A stretch of DNA of 39,236 nucleotides from Candidatus Melainabacteria bacterium GWF2_37_15 (GTDB lineage: Bacteria > Cyanobacteriota > Vampirovibrionia > Gastranaerophilales > UBA9971): contig MFRL01000032.1 in NCBI GenBank assembly GCA_001784565.1, forward strand, positions 1 to 39,236. The letters are read 5' to 3'. Shown in pieces: positions 17,380 through 25,516 of the stretch. Within the stretch, counting starts at the first letter, position 1, and every line of letters begins with the position of its first letter. The translations under genes and the position numbers were made by a program. The notes beneath the pieces were generated by a model. It did no database searches and was not told the DNA's origin. It worked only from the letters and a program-made list of their open reading frames with translations.

Positions 17380-18539
17380 CAATAGCCGGATCAGGAATTA
17401 ACGATTATTCACTGCAAGAACTGTCACAAAAGGTTTGTTTCTCTGATTTTGACTGCCTAATAGCTGATGTGAATTTTAACACACCAGCAAATAAGGAGCT
17501 TATATCCAATAGTGTTCAGGTAAAATTCCTGTCATGCAAGGATATAAAACCATTTATCCTTGAAAATACAATCAAAAAGGTTTTATACGTTGTGACAGGC
17601 AGTCCACTGTTTTTCTCGGCTGCGCAGGTAATTATGAAAGATATAAAGGATGTTAATTTAATTCCGGCGGAGTCTTCAAAGGATTATTTTTTGAAAAAGC
17701 TGGGAATTGCTGAAAACGAGGTGACTTCACTTTCTCTTCATGGCAGGGAAAGCGTTGATTTAACAAAGTTTCTCACTACAAAATATACATTTGTGCTGTG
17801 TGATAAAGATTCCATAGAAAAACTAAGCGAATTAACCTATTATATAAAGGATGATCTGATTTTTTATCTGGGATCAAAGCTGGGCTCTGTTGATGAAAGG
17901 ATTGAAACAGTTAATTTGTATGACATTAATGCTGAAGCATGCGTTCCTTATGTCTTATTGATTGAGAAAAAGTTTTCTTCAATTAATGAAGGCTTTGAAA
18001 CCAATGCAGGAATGATTACAAAGGCGGATAAAAGAGTCCTTACGATTCAGGCACTCGAATTAGAGCCCAATATGACTATGTGGGATATAGGCGCAGGTTC
18101 AGGTTCTGTTTCAATTGAAGCATACAAATTTTTCAAAATTAACACAGTTCTTTTTGAGAAAAATGAGGCACAGTGCCGGTTTATTAAGAAGAATTTATCA
18201 AACCACAAAGTTGCATCAGCCAAGTTAAGTGAAGGAGACGTGCTGGAAAATTATGAAAACCAGCCAAAACCTGACCGAATATTTATCGGGGGCGGCGGGG
18301 AAGCTGTGTTGTCAAGAATAAAGCTGTTTTATGATGAATTAAAAGACAATGGCATACTTGTTGCGAATATTATAGGTATGGAAAATCTAACGGAGGCGCT
18401 ATCAAGTCTAAAAAATAGCGATTTAACCTATGAAATCAGACGAATCGACCTAACTTACTATAAAAAAATTAGTGAAAATATACAGCTTAGTATTCCCGAG
18501 CCGGAAAGAAGTCTGTATCAGTTAATATTGAGGAAGTAA
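17373..18539 (+). CDS. cbiET: CbiET fusion: cobalt-precorrin-7 C5- and -6B C15-methyltransferase/decarboxylase
   Basis: A fused enzyme of 388 residues like CobL. The C-terminal CbiT half (from about residue 205) has a clear SAM site, WDIGAGSGSVS at 237-247, and methylates C15 with decarboxylation. The N-terminal CbiE half should methylate C5, but its SAM-binding loop is degenerate: AGSGINDYSL replaces the usual GIGPGxxxxLT, and GSPLFFSA replaces GDPGFYS. PAESS, K-LG and SLHGR remain recognisable. Activity of the CbiE half is therefore less certain. It is spaced 2 bases from cbiF. Confidence 0.9.
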   Translation: MLTIAGSGINDYSLQELSQKVCFSDFDCLIADVNFNTPANKELISNSVQVKFLSCKDIKPFILENTIKKVLYVVTGSPLFFSAAQVIMKDIKDVNLIPAESSKDYFLKKLGIAENEVTSLSLHGRESVDLTKFLTTKYTFVLCDKDSIEKLSELTYYIKDDLIFYLGSKLGSVDERIETVNLYDINAEACVPYVLLIEKKFSSINEGFETNAGMITKADKRVLTIQALELEPNMTMWDIGAGSGSVSIEAYKFFKINTVLFEKNEAQCRFIKKNLSNHKVASAKLSEGDVLENYENQPKPDRIFIGGGGEAVLSRIKLFYDELKDNGILVANIIGMENLTEALSSLKNSDLTYEIRRIDLTYYKKISENIQLSIPEPERSLYQLILRK

Positions 18540-18541
18540 TC

Positions 18542-19276
18542 ATGCATAAAGTAATTTTTGTAGGAGCAGGGCCTGGTGATCCAAAACTTCTTACCGTTAA
18601 GGGAAAAGAAGTTCTGGAATCTGCTAAAGTAGTGCTTTATACAGGCTCACTTGTGCCAAAAGAGGTGCTTAGCTGGGCGCCGAAAGATTGTTTAATTGAA
18701 AATTCAGAAAAAATGAGTTATCAGGAAATTTTTGACTTTATTGAGAAATATACCAAAACTTTCGATGTTGTAAGGCTTCATACAGGTGATCCATCTTTAT
18801 ATTCCACAATAGCAAAACAAATAGAATTTTTAAAATCAAAAAGCATACCTTATGAAGTAATTCCGGGCGTAACAGCCTCATTTGGCGCAGCTGCACAGCT
18901 CGGAATTGAATACACAATTCCAGGTGTGAGCCAAACACTGATAATTTCTCGAGTAGAAGGTAAAACCCCAAGCCCTGAAAGCATTGAAACCATACTTTCC
19001 TGCAAAAATTCCTCGCATGTTTTTTATCTTTCAATAAATTTAATGGATGAGCTTTATAACAAAGCTATAAGTCTTGGCTACTCAGGTGATACCCCGGTAT
19101 GGGTTGTGGAAAAAGCAACCTGGCCGGAACAAAGGGTGATAAAGGGAACATTAAATAATATAAGACAGAAAATTGAGGAAGCAGGAATAAAAAGAACTGC
19201 GATAATACTGTTTGGCGAGTATTTAAACCAGCAAGAACGAGAAGAATCACACTTATATACAAGGTTTGACTATTAA
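18542..19276 (+). CDS. cbiF: Cobalt-precorrin-4 C11-methyltransferase CbiF
   Basis: SAM-dependent methylation of C11. The 244 residues start with VIFVGAGPGDPKLLTVKG, then VVLYTGSLVP, RLHTGDPSLYSTI near residue 78, VIPGVTASFGAAAQLG near 105 and a C-terminal ILFGEYL. All of these are typical of CbiF/CobM. It lies 2 bases after cbiET and 3 bases before cbiG. Confidence 0.95.
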   Translation: MHKVIFVGAGPGDPKLLTVKGKEVLESAKVVLYTGSLVPKEVLSWAPKDCLIENSEKMSYQEIFDFIEKYTKTFDVVRLHTGDPSLYSTIAKQIEFLKSKSIPYEVIPGVTASFGAAAQLGIEYTIPGVSQTLIISRVEGKTPSPESIETILSCKNSSHVFYLSINLMDELYNKAISLGYSGDTPVWVVEKATWPEQRVIKGTLNNIRQKIEEAGIKRTAIILFGEYLNQQEREESHLYTRFDY

Positions 19277-19279
19277 AGT

Positions 19280-20179
19280 ATGAAAAATATAGCCCTGATA
19301 ACACTGAATAATCCCGGACTTGAAGCAGCACAGCGCACTGCGGAGGATTTACTTTTAATTGATAAAAAGTTTAATGTGAAAATTTATAATAAGAATATTG
19401 AAGAAAACATTGATGAAATTTGGGCTAACAGCGATGCAATCATCTGGTTTACAGCTACAGGAATAGTTATAAGGAAGATTGCAAGATTACTGGAGTCAAA
19501 AACCAAAGACCCGGCGAATTTAGTGATGAATTTATCCAGAACACAGGTAATTCCCCTACTTTCGGGTCACATTGGAGGTGCAAATGAACTTGCACAAAAA
19601 CTAACCGAGGTTATTCCAGGTCTTGTTCCATTTATAACTACTGCTACAGACAGTCTGGATGTGTTTGCATTTGATACTTTCGCTAAAGAGCAGGGATTTG
19701 ATACTGTTAACATCCATAAACTTGCTGCTGTATCCAATGCTTTAATTAATAAAGAGCCCATAGTGATAATTTCCCCGTTTAATGAGGATACAGAACACCT
19801 TCATATAAAGATAAAGCCTATATTTTTCGGCATAGGATTAAACAGGGGGACTTCTTTTGAGGAATTAAAAAGGGACGTGCTTGGTTTCACAAAGAAGCAT
19901 AATTTAAGTATTGAAAATATTGCCCAAATAGCATCTTTTGAGGCTAAAAAAGATGAAGAAGCGCTGCATTTGTTAGCGAAAGAACTTAATGTAGAACTTA
20001 TATTCTTTAATGAAGATGATATTAACAATCTCAATATGGAATTTTCTCCATCCCAGGCCGAAAAACACTTCAATATTAAAGGCGTGGCTGAGCCTACAGC
20101 GGTTCTAGCCTCAAGATTTAAAACTTTATTTATTAAAAAGAATATTTACAAAAACACGACCATAGCAGCAGCATTTTAA
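19280..20179 (+). CDS. cbiG: Cobalt-precorrin-5A hydrolase CbiG
   Basis: Opens the delta-lactone and releases the C20 unit as acetaldehyde, the step that defines the anaerobic pathway. In 299 residues it has the N-terminal domain with ATGIVIRKIA near residue 55 and SGHIGGANELAQ near 95. The C-terminal CbiG domain has GIGLNRGTSFEEL near 182 and VAEPTAVLAS near 270. CbiG together with CbiK and CbiD shows that this is the oxygen-independent route. Confidence 0.94.
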   Translation: MKNIALITLNNPGLEAAQRTAEDLLLIDKKFNVKIYNKNIEENIDEIWANSDAIIWFTATGIVIRKIARLLESKTKDPANLVMNLSRTQVIPLLSGHIGGANELAQKLTEVIPGLVPFITTATDSLDVFAFDTFAKEQGFDTVNIHKLAAVSNALINKEPIVIISPFNEDTEHLHIKIKPIFFGIGLNRGTSFEELKRDVLGFTKKHNLSIENIAQIASFEAKKDEEALHLLAKELNVELIFFNEDDINNLNMEFSPSQAEKHFNIKGVAEPTAVLASRFKTLFIKKNIYKNTTIAAAF

Positions 20180-20200
20180 ATTTAAAGTTAAGGAGATTAT

Positions 20201-20989
20201 ATGAATAAAGGTGCAATTTACATATTATCAACAGGAACAGGTGATCCCGGCCAGTTGACTCAGAATGTTGTTGATTATTTGCAAAAATCCGACCTTATTG
20301 TCAGCTATACCAAGTATCTTAAAGATATTGAGCCTGTGGTTAAAGGCAAGGAAGTTTACTCTACGGGTATGACTCACGAGGTTGAGCGCTGCAAGTACGC
20401 AATTGAGCAGGCTTTAACCTGTAAAAAAGTTGCCCTTATTTCAAATGGGGACGCCAATGTGTATGGAATGGCAGGGCTGGTGCTGGAAATAATAGAAGAA
20501 AACAACCTCTGGAATAAGCTGGAGGTGGTTATTGAGCCTGGCATAACCTCTTTTCTTGCAGCTGCAGCTAAAGCAGGCGGGGCGGTTATGAATGATTTTG
20601 CCATAATATCATTGTCAAACCTGCTGACCCCTGACGATAAAATACAAAAACGCATACACGCAGCGTTTGAAGCGGATTTTGTTGTTGGAATATACAACCC
20701 TCTCTCGCATTCAAGAAAAGAACCTTATTTTATGTTTCTTGATGCCTTAAAGCAATATAAAAAAGCTGAAATACCAGTAGTTGTCGCGCAAAACATAGGG
20801 AGAAAAGAAGAGCAAATTTGGGTAAAAACAGTTGGAGATTTGCTGGAATTAAAAGACAATATGGATATGATTAATATGTCAACAGTGCTGATTATTGGGA
20901 ATTCCAACACAAAAACCGTTAATTCTGGCAAAAATGTTGTTACAAAAAGAGGTTACCAGCAGAATTACGATTACAAAATTGATGAATGA
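20201..20989 (+). CDS. cbiH: Cobalt-precorrin-3 C17-methyltransferase CbiH
   Basis: Methylates C17 and contracts the ring. The 262 residues contain STGTGDPGQLT near residue 7, DLIVSYTKYLKDIEP, the GDANVYGMAGL loop near 86, VIEPGITSFLAAAAKAG near 110 and VGIYNPLSHSRKEP near 165. It has a strong ribosome site (AAGGAG) after a 21-base gap from cbiG, the longest gap in the operon. It ends in an 8-base overlap with the Cys-rich gene. Confidence 0.94.
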   Translation: MNKGAIYILSTGTGDPGQLTQNVVDYLQKSDLIVSYTKYLKDIEPVVKGKEVYSTGMTHEVERCKYAIEQALTCKKVALISNGDANVYGMAGLVLEIIEENNLWNKLEVVIEPGITSFLAAAAKAGGAVMNDFAIISLSNLLTPDDKIQKRIHAAFEADFVVGIYNPLSHSRKEPYFMFLDALKQYKKAEIPVVVAQNIGRKEEQIWVKTVGDLLELKDNMDMINMSTVLIIGNSNTKTVNSGKNVVTKRGYQQNYDYKIDE

Positions 20990-21347
20990 AAAGATAAAAC
21001 AAAGATTAAAAGAATTAAGCGGGCTTGAGCCTGAAAAAATAGCTGAAAAGTTTTCGTACAAGGTTATGCAAAAAGAATGTCCTGATTTTTGCAGGCTTTA
21101 TAAGGAAAACAAAACCTGCCACAACTTACCTCCAGAAGAATTAAATTGTTTTAGCTGTTATTGCCCGAATTATAAACTTGAAGAAAGTTATGATGAAGAG
21201 TCAGGGCTTCGTAAAAAAGGGGTTTGTTCAATTAATTCCAAATTTGGCTTTTATAAGCATAAAGAAAATTATCTTATTCTAACCTGTATAAACTGTACAG
21301 TGCCTCATAGGAAAGCCTATATAAAAAATTTATTGAAAAAGTTTTAA
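20982..21347 (+). CDS. Cysteine-rich small metal-binding-type protein in the cobalamin operon
   Basis: 121 residues from ATG 20982, which overlaps the cbiH stop. A longer frame from 20895 would run inside cbiH and lacks support. The protein has at least nine cysteines in a pattern like ECPDFC, NCFSCYCPNY and CINCTVPH. This matches my memory of the zf-like Cys-rich small domain (Pfam PF04071), which often accompanies cobalamin genes in Clostridia and archaea and is sometimes fused to CobD. Metal or cobalt handling is a reasonable guess, but no function is established from the sequence. Confidence 0.8.
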   Translation: MNEKIKQRLKELSGLEPEKIAEKFSYKVMQKECPDFCRLYKENKTCHNLPPEELNCFSCYCPNYKLEESYDEESGLRKKGVCSINSKFGFYKHKENYLILTCINCTVPHRKAYIKNLLKKF

Positions 21348-21353
21348 AAAAAA

Positions 21354-21382
21354 TTGACAAGTTAATTTACATTTAGTTTAAT
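21354..21382 (+). promoter_or_regulatory. Sigma70-type promoter for the riboswitch-controlled operon
   Basis: A perfect -35 TTGACA at 21354-21359 is separated by exactly 17 bases from TTTAAT at 21377-21382. Transcription would start near 21389, at the 5' edge of the cobalamin riboswitch. Confidence 0.75.
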
Positions 21383-21383
21383 A

Positions 21384-21530
21384 TATTAAGAATAATAAAC
21401 TCCAAAGACAAAATAAGGAAATCCTGTGAAAAACAGGAGCTGTACTCGTAACTGTATTGGCGAAAGCCTAAGCCAGAATACTTATCTAGTCTTATATTAA
21501 TAGTCTGCGAGTACATGAAAGGAGTCAAAA
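21384..21530 (+). promoter_or_regulatory. Cobalamin riboswitch (B12 element)
   Basis: The conserved core is present in order: AAGGAAATCC, GTGAAAAACAGGAGCTG, the AACTGT box, and the B12 box GCCAGAATACT at 21472-21482. The loop GTACTCG at 21442-21448 is perfectly complementary to CGAGTAC at 21508-21514, the expected L5-L13 kissing interaction that senses adenosylcobalamin or another cobamide. AAAGGAG follows the kissing partner. The downstream genes should be switched off when B12 is plentiful. Confidence 0.9.
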
Positions 21531-21531
21531 T

Positions 21532-21552
21532 ATGCGTAAAATAATTTTTTAA
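21532..21552 (+). other. Six-codon leader ORF in the riboswitch expression platform
   Basis: AAAGGAG at 21518-21524 is followed 7 nt later by an ATG and six codons (MRKIIF) ending in TAA, immediately before the terminator hairpin. The ribosome site lies just after the kissing-loop strand. It may be a true leader peptide that relays riboswitch state to the terminator, or a chance frame. Confidence 0.35.
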
Positions 21553-21581
21553 AAGCTACAGTTTTAACGTGTAGTTTTTTT
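21551..21581 (+). terminator. Terminator in the riboswitch expression platform
   Basis: An approximately 10-bp stem (21551-21560 with 21570-21579, one G-U pair) and a 9-nt loop run into seven T residues. It sits between the riboswitch and the porin gene, which argues for control by premature termination. Confidence 0.75.
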
Positions 21582-21621
21582 GTTTGGGTTTAAATTTTTA
21601 ATTAGTGGTAAGGAGATTATA

Positions 21622-22926
21622 ATGCAAAAGAAACGAATTTTAGCAGTTCTGGCTATGGCTGGATTAATGGCACTGAGTTCACATGTTCAGGCCGAGGAAG
21701 AAATTCTAACAGATAACCTTGACGCTTCCCCAATACAACTTGCATTAGAAGATTCGGACTATAAGGCTAAGGTTGAAGAAAATTTTTATGGCAAAACAAA
21801 AAACCTTTATAATGGGCTGGCAGAGAAGGGTTACACAATAGAGTTATACCATACCAATGATAGTATGATAAATTTTGGTGGCCAGCTCTCTAAAACCTCC
21901 AGCGTTAAATCCATGAGCCTTCTGGATATGTCAATAACCCTTGATACAGAACGCATGGGCTTATGGAAAGGCGGTACTGGTTATATTTTAGGAGAAACAA
22001 TGTACGGCAAAGGCCTGACAGAAAGCAGGCTGGGTGATCTTCAATACGTGAGCAACATAGAAGTAACGGATGAAAGAACCCAGTTAAGCGAATTCTGGTA
22101 TGAACAAAAGTTATTAGATGAAAGAATAAGACTGGGCGCTGGAAAACACGATGCTAGTGTAGAATTTGGCCTGCTTGAAATGGCTGGAGATTATTTAAAC
22201 TCATCATTTACCTTAATGCCTAATATCCCTGCCCCAACTCTTCCTGATCAGGCAATAGGTACCTGGGCAGAAATTGCTCCTGTAGACTGGTATAGCTTTA
22301 AAACAGGCATTTTTGACGGTGGTTCAAGAGGTGATGACCTTGGTTTCAGGACAGCTTTTGAAGGTAAAAGCGGCTATGTAACTTTTTTTCAGAATGAACT
22401 AAAGCCGAGTATTAAAGGTCATAAAGGGAGTTATATTGTTGGCTCCTGGACTCATTCAGGAAATCTTGAAACCATACCGGCTAATGAAGAGGATGAGGTG
22501 GTTTTCAAGAAGAGCAATTATGGCTTATACACTGCATTCCAGCAAATGATTTATAAAGAACAGGATACTGAGGATCAGGGCTTGTCGTTAATGGGTCAGT
22601 TTAGCTGGACTCCTTCAAACAGGAATGAAATTGCCCGTTATTATGGCGCTGGCTGCGCATATAAAGGCCTGATCCCAAAAAGAGATGAAGATGTGTTAGG
22701 GATGGGAATGGCTTTAGCAGATCTAAGTCCGAAATATAAACTTGCTGAAGGCTTACAAAACGAGGCGGCAATAGAATTTTTCTATAAATTTGTGTTAAAT
22801 GACACAATTACGCTTCAACCTGATTTCCAAATAGTTCTAAATAATGGCGGAAGCGAAAAAACCGGGTTTGCGCTTGGCTTACGCTCAATAATAAGTATTG
22901 CGCCAAAAAGCCCAGAAAGGATATAA
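21622..22926 (+). CDS. OprB-family outer-membrane porin, candidate cobalt or corrinoid channel
   Basis: 434 residues from ATG 21622, chosen because AAGGAG lies 8 nt upstream and a signal peptide follows (MQKKR, a hydrophobic core, cleavage after VQA at residue 24). A longer frame from 21580 starts inside the terminator. The mature part is beta-rich with alternating aromatic residues. It ends with the OprB pattern NEAAIEFFYKFVLNDTITLQPDFQIV and a final strand LGLRSIISI. The family usually conducts sugars. Here the B12 riboswitch upstream and cbiMN downstream (3-base gap) suggest that it passes cobalt, a cobalt chelate or a corrinoid through the outer membrane. Substrate is inference. Confidence 0.85.
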   Translation: MQKKRILAVLAMAGLMALSSHVQAEEEILTDNLDASPIQLALEDSDYKAKVEENFYGKTKNLYNGLAEKGYTIELYHTNDSMINFGGQLSKTSSVKSMSLLDMSITLDTERMGLWKGGTGYILGETMYGKGLTESRLGDLQYVSNIEVTDERTQLSEFWYEQKLLDERIRLGAGKHDASVEFGLLEMAGDYLNSSFTLMPNIPAPTLPDQAIGTWAEIAPVDWYSFKTGIFDGGSRGDDLGFRTAFEGKSGYVTFFQNELKPSIKGHKGSYIVGSWTHSGNLETIPANEEDEVVFKKSNYGLYTAFQQMIYKEQDTEDQGLSLMGQFSWTPSNRNEIARYYGAGCAYKGLIPKRDEDVLGMGMALADLSPKYKLAEGLQNEAAIEFFYKFVLNDTITLQPDFQIVLNNGGSEKTGFALGLRSIISIAPKSPERI

Positions 22927-22929
22927 CAA

Positions 22930-23592
22930 ATGCACATAATGGAAGGTTTTTTGCCTGTTAGCCATGCGGCTTTTTGGGGAGCAGCCTCGCTTCCGTTCTT
23001 TGTAATAGGCATTAGAAGAATTAATCAGAAAGTTAGCGCAAATCCCCGTCTTAAATTGTTACTGGCGCTTGCTGGTGCGTTTGTTTTTGTGCTTTCCGCC
23101 TTAAAACTTCCTTCAGTAACCGGGAGTTCCTCCCACCCGACGGGTATTGGCCTGGGAGCAATACTTTTTGGGCCTGCGGTCATGACTGTTCTTGGAACAA
23201 TTGCCTTGTTGTTTCAGGCTTTATTGCTGGCACATGGAGGTATTACCACCCTTGGGGCAAATGTTTTCTCAATGGCAATAATAGGTCCTTTTGTTGCATA
23301 TTATTCTTATAAGTTACTTTCAGGTCTTAAAGTTCCTGCTGGAGTTGCTGTATTTGTCGGCGCATCTTTGGGGAACCTGTTAACTTACGTAGTTACTGCA
23401 ACACAGCTTTCAGCAGCTTTCCCGCAGGCAGACGGAGGAATGTATGCTGCAATGCTAAAGTTTATGAGCATTTTTGCCTTAACTCAAATTCCTCTTGCTA
23501 TAAGTGAAGGTATTTTAACTGTTCTTATATTTAATTTCCTCAAAAAATATAATTTAAAAGAGCTTAAAGATCTTAACGTGGTGGAGGAATAA
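22930..23592 (+). CDS. cbiM: Cobalt ECF transporter substrate-binding protein CbiM
   Basis: Seven-helix membrane S-component that binds Co2+ at its N-terminus. The 220 residues begin with MHIMEGFLP, whose His2 forms part of the metal site, and contain the conserved [18 protein letters not shown] near residue 72 and [14 protein letters not shown] near 102. A ribosome site AAAGG is present. It sits in a porin-cbiM-cbiN-hemA operon under the riboswitch; the energising cbiQO pair lies at 6.8-8.4 kb on the other strand. Confidence 0.96.
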   Translation: MHIMEGFLPVSHAAFWGAASLPFFVIGIRRINQKVSANPRLKLLLALAGAFVFVLSALKLPSVTGSSSHPTGIGLGAILFGPAVMTVLGTIALLFQALLLAHGGITTLGANVFSMAIIGPFVAYYSYKLLSGLKVPAGVAVFVGASLGNLLTYVVTATQLSAAFPQADGGMYAAMLKFMSIFALTQIPLAISEGILTVLIFNFLKKYNLKELKDLNVVEE

Positions 23593-23595
23593 GTA

Positions 23596-23877
23596 ATGCA
23601 AAAACTTCAGAATATACTATTAGTAGCACTTGTTGTTATAATTGGAGCAATTCCTCTTTTTATAGTTAAAAATTCCGACTTTGCCGGAGCGGACAGCCAG
23701 GCAGAAGAGGTAATTATGGAAATGAACCAGGACTATAAACCTTGGTTTAAACCAATCTGGGAGCCGCCGGGCGGGGAAGTAGAAACTCTTTTGTTTACTC
23801 TACAAGCATGTATAGGCGCAGGTTTTATAGGATATTTTATTGGATTTTCTGTTGGAAGGCAAAAAAATGGAGACTGA
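23596..23877 (+). CDS. cbiN: Cobalt transport accessory protein CbiN
   Basis: 93 residues with two membrane helices (about 5-22 and 66-86) around an extracytoplasmic loop containing FAGADSQAEEVI and DYKPWFKPIWEPPGGEVE, the classic CbiN signature. It assists cobalt loading of CbiM. The gap to cbiM is only 3 bases. Confidence 0.96.
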   Translation: MQKLQNILLVALVVIIGAIPLFIVKNSDFAGADSQAEEVIMEMNQDYKPWFKPIWEPPGGEVETLLFTLQACIGAGFIGYFIGFSVGRQKNGD

Positions 23878-23904
23878 GTTGTTTATATATATAAAGGTTA
23901 TATA

Positions 23905-25182
23905 ATGCCAAAAAAATTTAATCCCGGATTTAATCTTGAAAATCTAATAATGACAGGTGTTGATTATAAAAACTGTCCTGTAGAAACAAGAGAAAAGGTT
24001 GCTTTTACGCATTCAAACCTTGAAAAAGCTTACGAGCGGATAAAAAAGTCCGGAAAAACCAGTGAACTACTCATTCTTTTCACCTGTAACAGGAGTGAAT
24101 TATACGCTGTATCTGAAAATCCAGCGGAGGGCGTAAAATATTTAAAACAGTTTTATACGGATTTCTTTAACGTAACAGATGAAGAAATCGGTAAATATAT
24201 TATAGTTAGGACTCATAAGGAAGTCGTTAAGCATATATTTGAGGTGGCTATGGGATTTCAGTCCATGGTGTTCGGTGAAGACCAGATACTTGGTCAGGTA
24301 AAGAATTCTTATGATAAAGCCCTCAAAACCCGATCCACAGGAAAAATATTAAATAGGCTTTTTATTGAAAGTATAACTTCGGCTAAAAAAATCAGGGTTA
24401 TGACCGGAATATCAGAAAACAGCGTCTCAGTCAGCTCAATTGGGATAAAACTGATTGAGCAAAAACTAAATTGCTTGTCTGGCAAGAACGTACTGGTTAT
24501 CGGCCTTGGTAAAATGAGCAAGATTGCTGTTAAAAATATAATTAAAAAAGGAATTAATAAGCTCTACGTGACTAACAGGACAAGAAGAAAGGTTACGGAT
24601 TTTGCAAAAGAGTTCCCACAGGTAATCCAGATTGATTTTAAAGACCGCTACAGCGTTATAGACGATGTGGACGTTATTATAAGCTGCACATCAGCCCCGC
24701 ATTATGTTATAAGTGAAAAAAAATTCCTCGATGCATACAAAAACAGGCCTTTATACATGCTAGACCTGGCAATCCCACGAGATATCGAGCCTGCCATAAA
24801 TAATATTTCCGGAGTGGAGCTATACAGGATTGATGACCTTGAAAAAATAGCCCAGGACAATATTGAAAAACGGCTAAAAATAAAGCAGCAGGCTGAGAAA
24901 ATACTTGTTGAAGATATGAATAAGTTTATTGACTGGACACATGAGGCTATAGTTACAGATGCTATAATTTCTATTCAGAAGTTTTCCAGGGAAATAATCG
25001 AGGAAGAACTAAGTAAACTGCGGGAACAGCTTACTAATATTGATGAAGAACAACTGGAAATTATAGAGGATACTTTTTGCAATTTAGCAAAATTACTAAG
25101 TCACCAGCCAACAGCAAAGATTAAGGAATTTGCAAGAGAATATCAAAAGTGTAGCTGTCATAGTATTACGCTTTGCGACTGA
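23905..25182 (+). CDS. hemA: Glutamyl-tRNA reductase HemA
   Basis: NADPH-dependent reduction of Glu-tRNA(Glu) to glutamate semialdehyde, the first step to 5-aminolevulinate and hence to corrins. The 425 residues have the catalytic C61 in FTCNRSELYA, VFGEDQILGQVKNSY near residue 120, the Rossmann loop VLVIGLGKMSKIA near 195 and the C-terminal dimerisation helices. The C-terminus after about residue 412 is cysteine-rich (CSCHSITLC), which is unusual. It lies 27 bases after cbiN and so is probably also under the B12 riboswitch, linking precursor supply to B12 demand. Confidence 0.95.
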   Translation: MPKKFNPGFNLENLIMTGVDYKNCPVETREKVAFTHSNLEKAYERIKKSGKTSELLILFTCNRSELYAVSENPAEGVKYLKQFYTDFFNVTDEEIGKYIIVRTHKEVVKHIFEVAMGFQSMVFGEDQILGQVKNSYDKALKTRSTGKILNRLFIESITSAKKIRVMTGISENSVSVSSIGIKLIEQKLNCLSGKNVLVIGLGKMSKIAVKNIIKKGINKLYVTNRTRRKVTDFAKEFPQVIQIDFKDRYSVIDDVDVIISCTSAPHYVISEKKFLDAYKNRPLYMLDLAIPRDIEPAINNISGVELYRIDDLEKIAQDNIEKRLKIKQQAEKILVEDMNKFIDWTHEAIVTDAIISIQKFSREIIEEELSKLREQLTNIDEEQLEIIEDTFCNLAKLLSHQPTAKIKEFAREYQKCSCHSITLCD

Positions 25183-25188
25183 GTGTAA

Positions 25189-25194
25189 TATAAT
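25189..25194 (+). promoter_or_regulatory. Putative -10 box (TATAAT) placed for a leaderless mRNA
   Basis: A perfect TATAAT ends 7 nt before the ATG at 25202. The spacing leaves no room for a 5' leader or ribosome site. The -35 region is poor. Confidence 0.4.
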
Positions 25195-25201
25195 CAAAAT
25201 T

Positions 25202-25516
25202 ATGAAAATTAATGAACTAATAGATGATCTTAATAGCGAGCTTTCTTCAAGTTTTGATAATTTTGAAGGAATATACTTTTATGGCTCAAGGGTAAAGGGT
25301 GATTTTGCTCCAGAAAGTGATTTTGATTTTATTATTATGTTTAAAGACAATTACAGTAATGAGGATGAGTATAAACTTGCCGGAGTTATCATAAAAATAG
25401 AGTTAAAGTATGACATATTTATTGATTATCATCCAATGACAAAGAAAGAGCTTGAAAGAAATCCTATTTTTTATGATCAGGTAGCGAATAAAGGTATTTA
25501 TTATGAAGCAGCATAA
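25202..25516 (+). CDS. MNT-type nucleotidyltransferase, antitoxin of a HEPN/MNT pair
   Basis: 104 residues from ATG 25202. A longer frame from 25130 would overlap hemA and lacks the TATAAT signal. It has the minimal nucleotidyltransferase motif GSRVKGDFAPESDFDFII near residues 27-44 (GS...G...SDxD), and a third acidic position in YDIFIDY near 77. In this family the small enzyme neutralises a HEPN ribonuclease toxin, in some systems by AMPylating it. It overlaps the HEPN gene by 14 bases. Confidence 0.85.
   Translation: MKINELIDDLNSELSSSFDNFEGIYFYGSRVKGDFAPESDFDFIIMFKDNYSNEDEYKLAGVIIKIELKYDIFIDYHPMTKKELERNPIFYDQVANKGIYYEAA

Noticed and set aside
20895-20981. Longer start for the Cys-rich protein
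   Set aside because: It would run inside cbiH for nearly 100 bases; ATG 20982 gives the usual short overlap.
21580-21621. Upstream ATG extending the porin by 14 residues
   Set aside because: It lies in the T-run of the riboswitch terminator and has no ribosome site; ATG 21622 has AAGGAG and starts a proper signal peptide.
25130-25201. Longer start for the MNT protein
   Set aside because: It lies within hemA in another frame, and the domain starts at ATG 25202 preceded by TATAAT.
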